Under the pieces are notes generated by a model. That model was not told the DNA's origin. It was given only the letters and a program-made list of their open reading frames with translations, and did not search any database. This document shows, piece by piece, positions 49,655 to 49,701 of a stretch of DNA of 49,701 bases. Where the stretch lies: the NCBI GenBank assembly GCA_002373325.1, contig DFKI01000157.1, positions 1 through 49,701 on the forward strand. The letters are read 5' to 3'. A program made the position numbers and the translations under genes. This DNA is from Treponema sp. UBA3649. GTDB lineage: Bacteria; Spirochaetota; Spirochaetia; Treponematales; Treponemataceae. Every line of letters begins with the position of its first letter. Position 1 is the stretch's first letter.

Positions 49655-49701
49655 TCCTATTCCCGTGCTCCGTCCCGTGTCATTCCCGTGCTTGACACGG
49701 G

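Overview
The window reads as chromosome of a spirochaete, most likely a gut- or rumen-type Treponema. The reasons are a roughly mid-40s percent GC composition, many short secreted lipoproteins, several TTG and GTG starts, flagellar-motor-like sequence (a FliG/FliF-type fusion), glycan-degrading genes (GH16, GH3) and an H-cluster hydrogenase-like sensor. The genus is an inference; no rRNA or marker gene is present. I saw no tRNA, rRNA, CRISPR array, transposase or prophage.

Layout. 1-6100: lipid kinase, a degenerate-GGDEF/EAL phosphodiesterase, a small secreted charged protein and an OmpR-type two-component system. 6100-12800: lysozyme-fold secreted protein, tethered barnase-like RNase, YjbR-type protein, Nudix + MIF-like tautomerase, an alkyltransferase/hypoxanthine-glycosylase repair pair, an ArsC/Spx-like protein without its cysteine, and a soluble hydrogenase-MCP fusion sensor. 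12900-16320: an NMT1-type ABC importer whose permease and ATPase are one polypeptide, followed by an FtsH-like ATPase without a peptidase domain. 16500-21120: a broken ORF, an S1-domain protein, ZIP transporter, 5'-nucleotidase and a penicillin-binding-protein-like lipoprotein with altered catalytic motifs.

21120-24020 holds two copies of a divergent promoter plus a three-hairpin 5' leader, each driving a small paralogous lipoprotein gene. One hairpin carries compensatory base changes between the copies. 24170-25162 is a tightly packed three-gene module with a predicted ADP-ribosyltransferase fold (DUF3990 type) and a DUF3791-type partner. 25167-36880 is a mixture of metabolic genes, lipoproteins, GH16, a SUFU-domain protein, a FliG_N/FliF-tail fusion and a TPR protein, and a zinc-ribbon FGE-like protein with an esterase. 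36870-42620: Rsm22-like methyltransferase with Hsp33, a PQ-loop/SGNH fusion and a CitA/DcuS-type two-component system. 42730-49283: MATE exporter, solute-binding-like lipid-exported protein, aldo-keto reductase and GH3 beta-glucosidase in one run.

Two genome-scale habits are visible. First, about ten genes have a -10 hexamer only 6-7 nt before the start codon, so their transcripts should be leaderless; several corrected starts follow from this. Second, a family of short palindromic repeats (GCCGGA..TCCGGC and TTCCCG..CGGGAA types, flanked by TGTCAT/ATGACA) sits at gene ends and between convergent genes.
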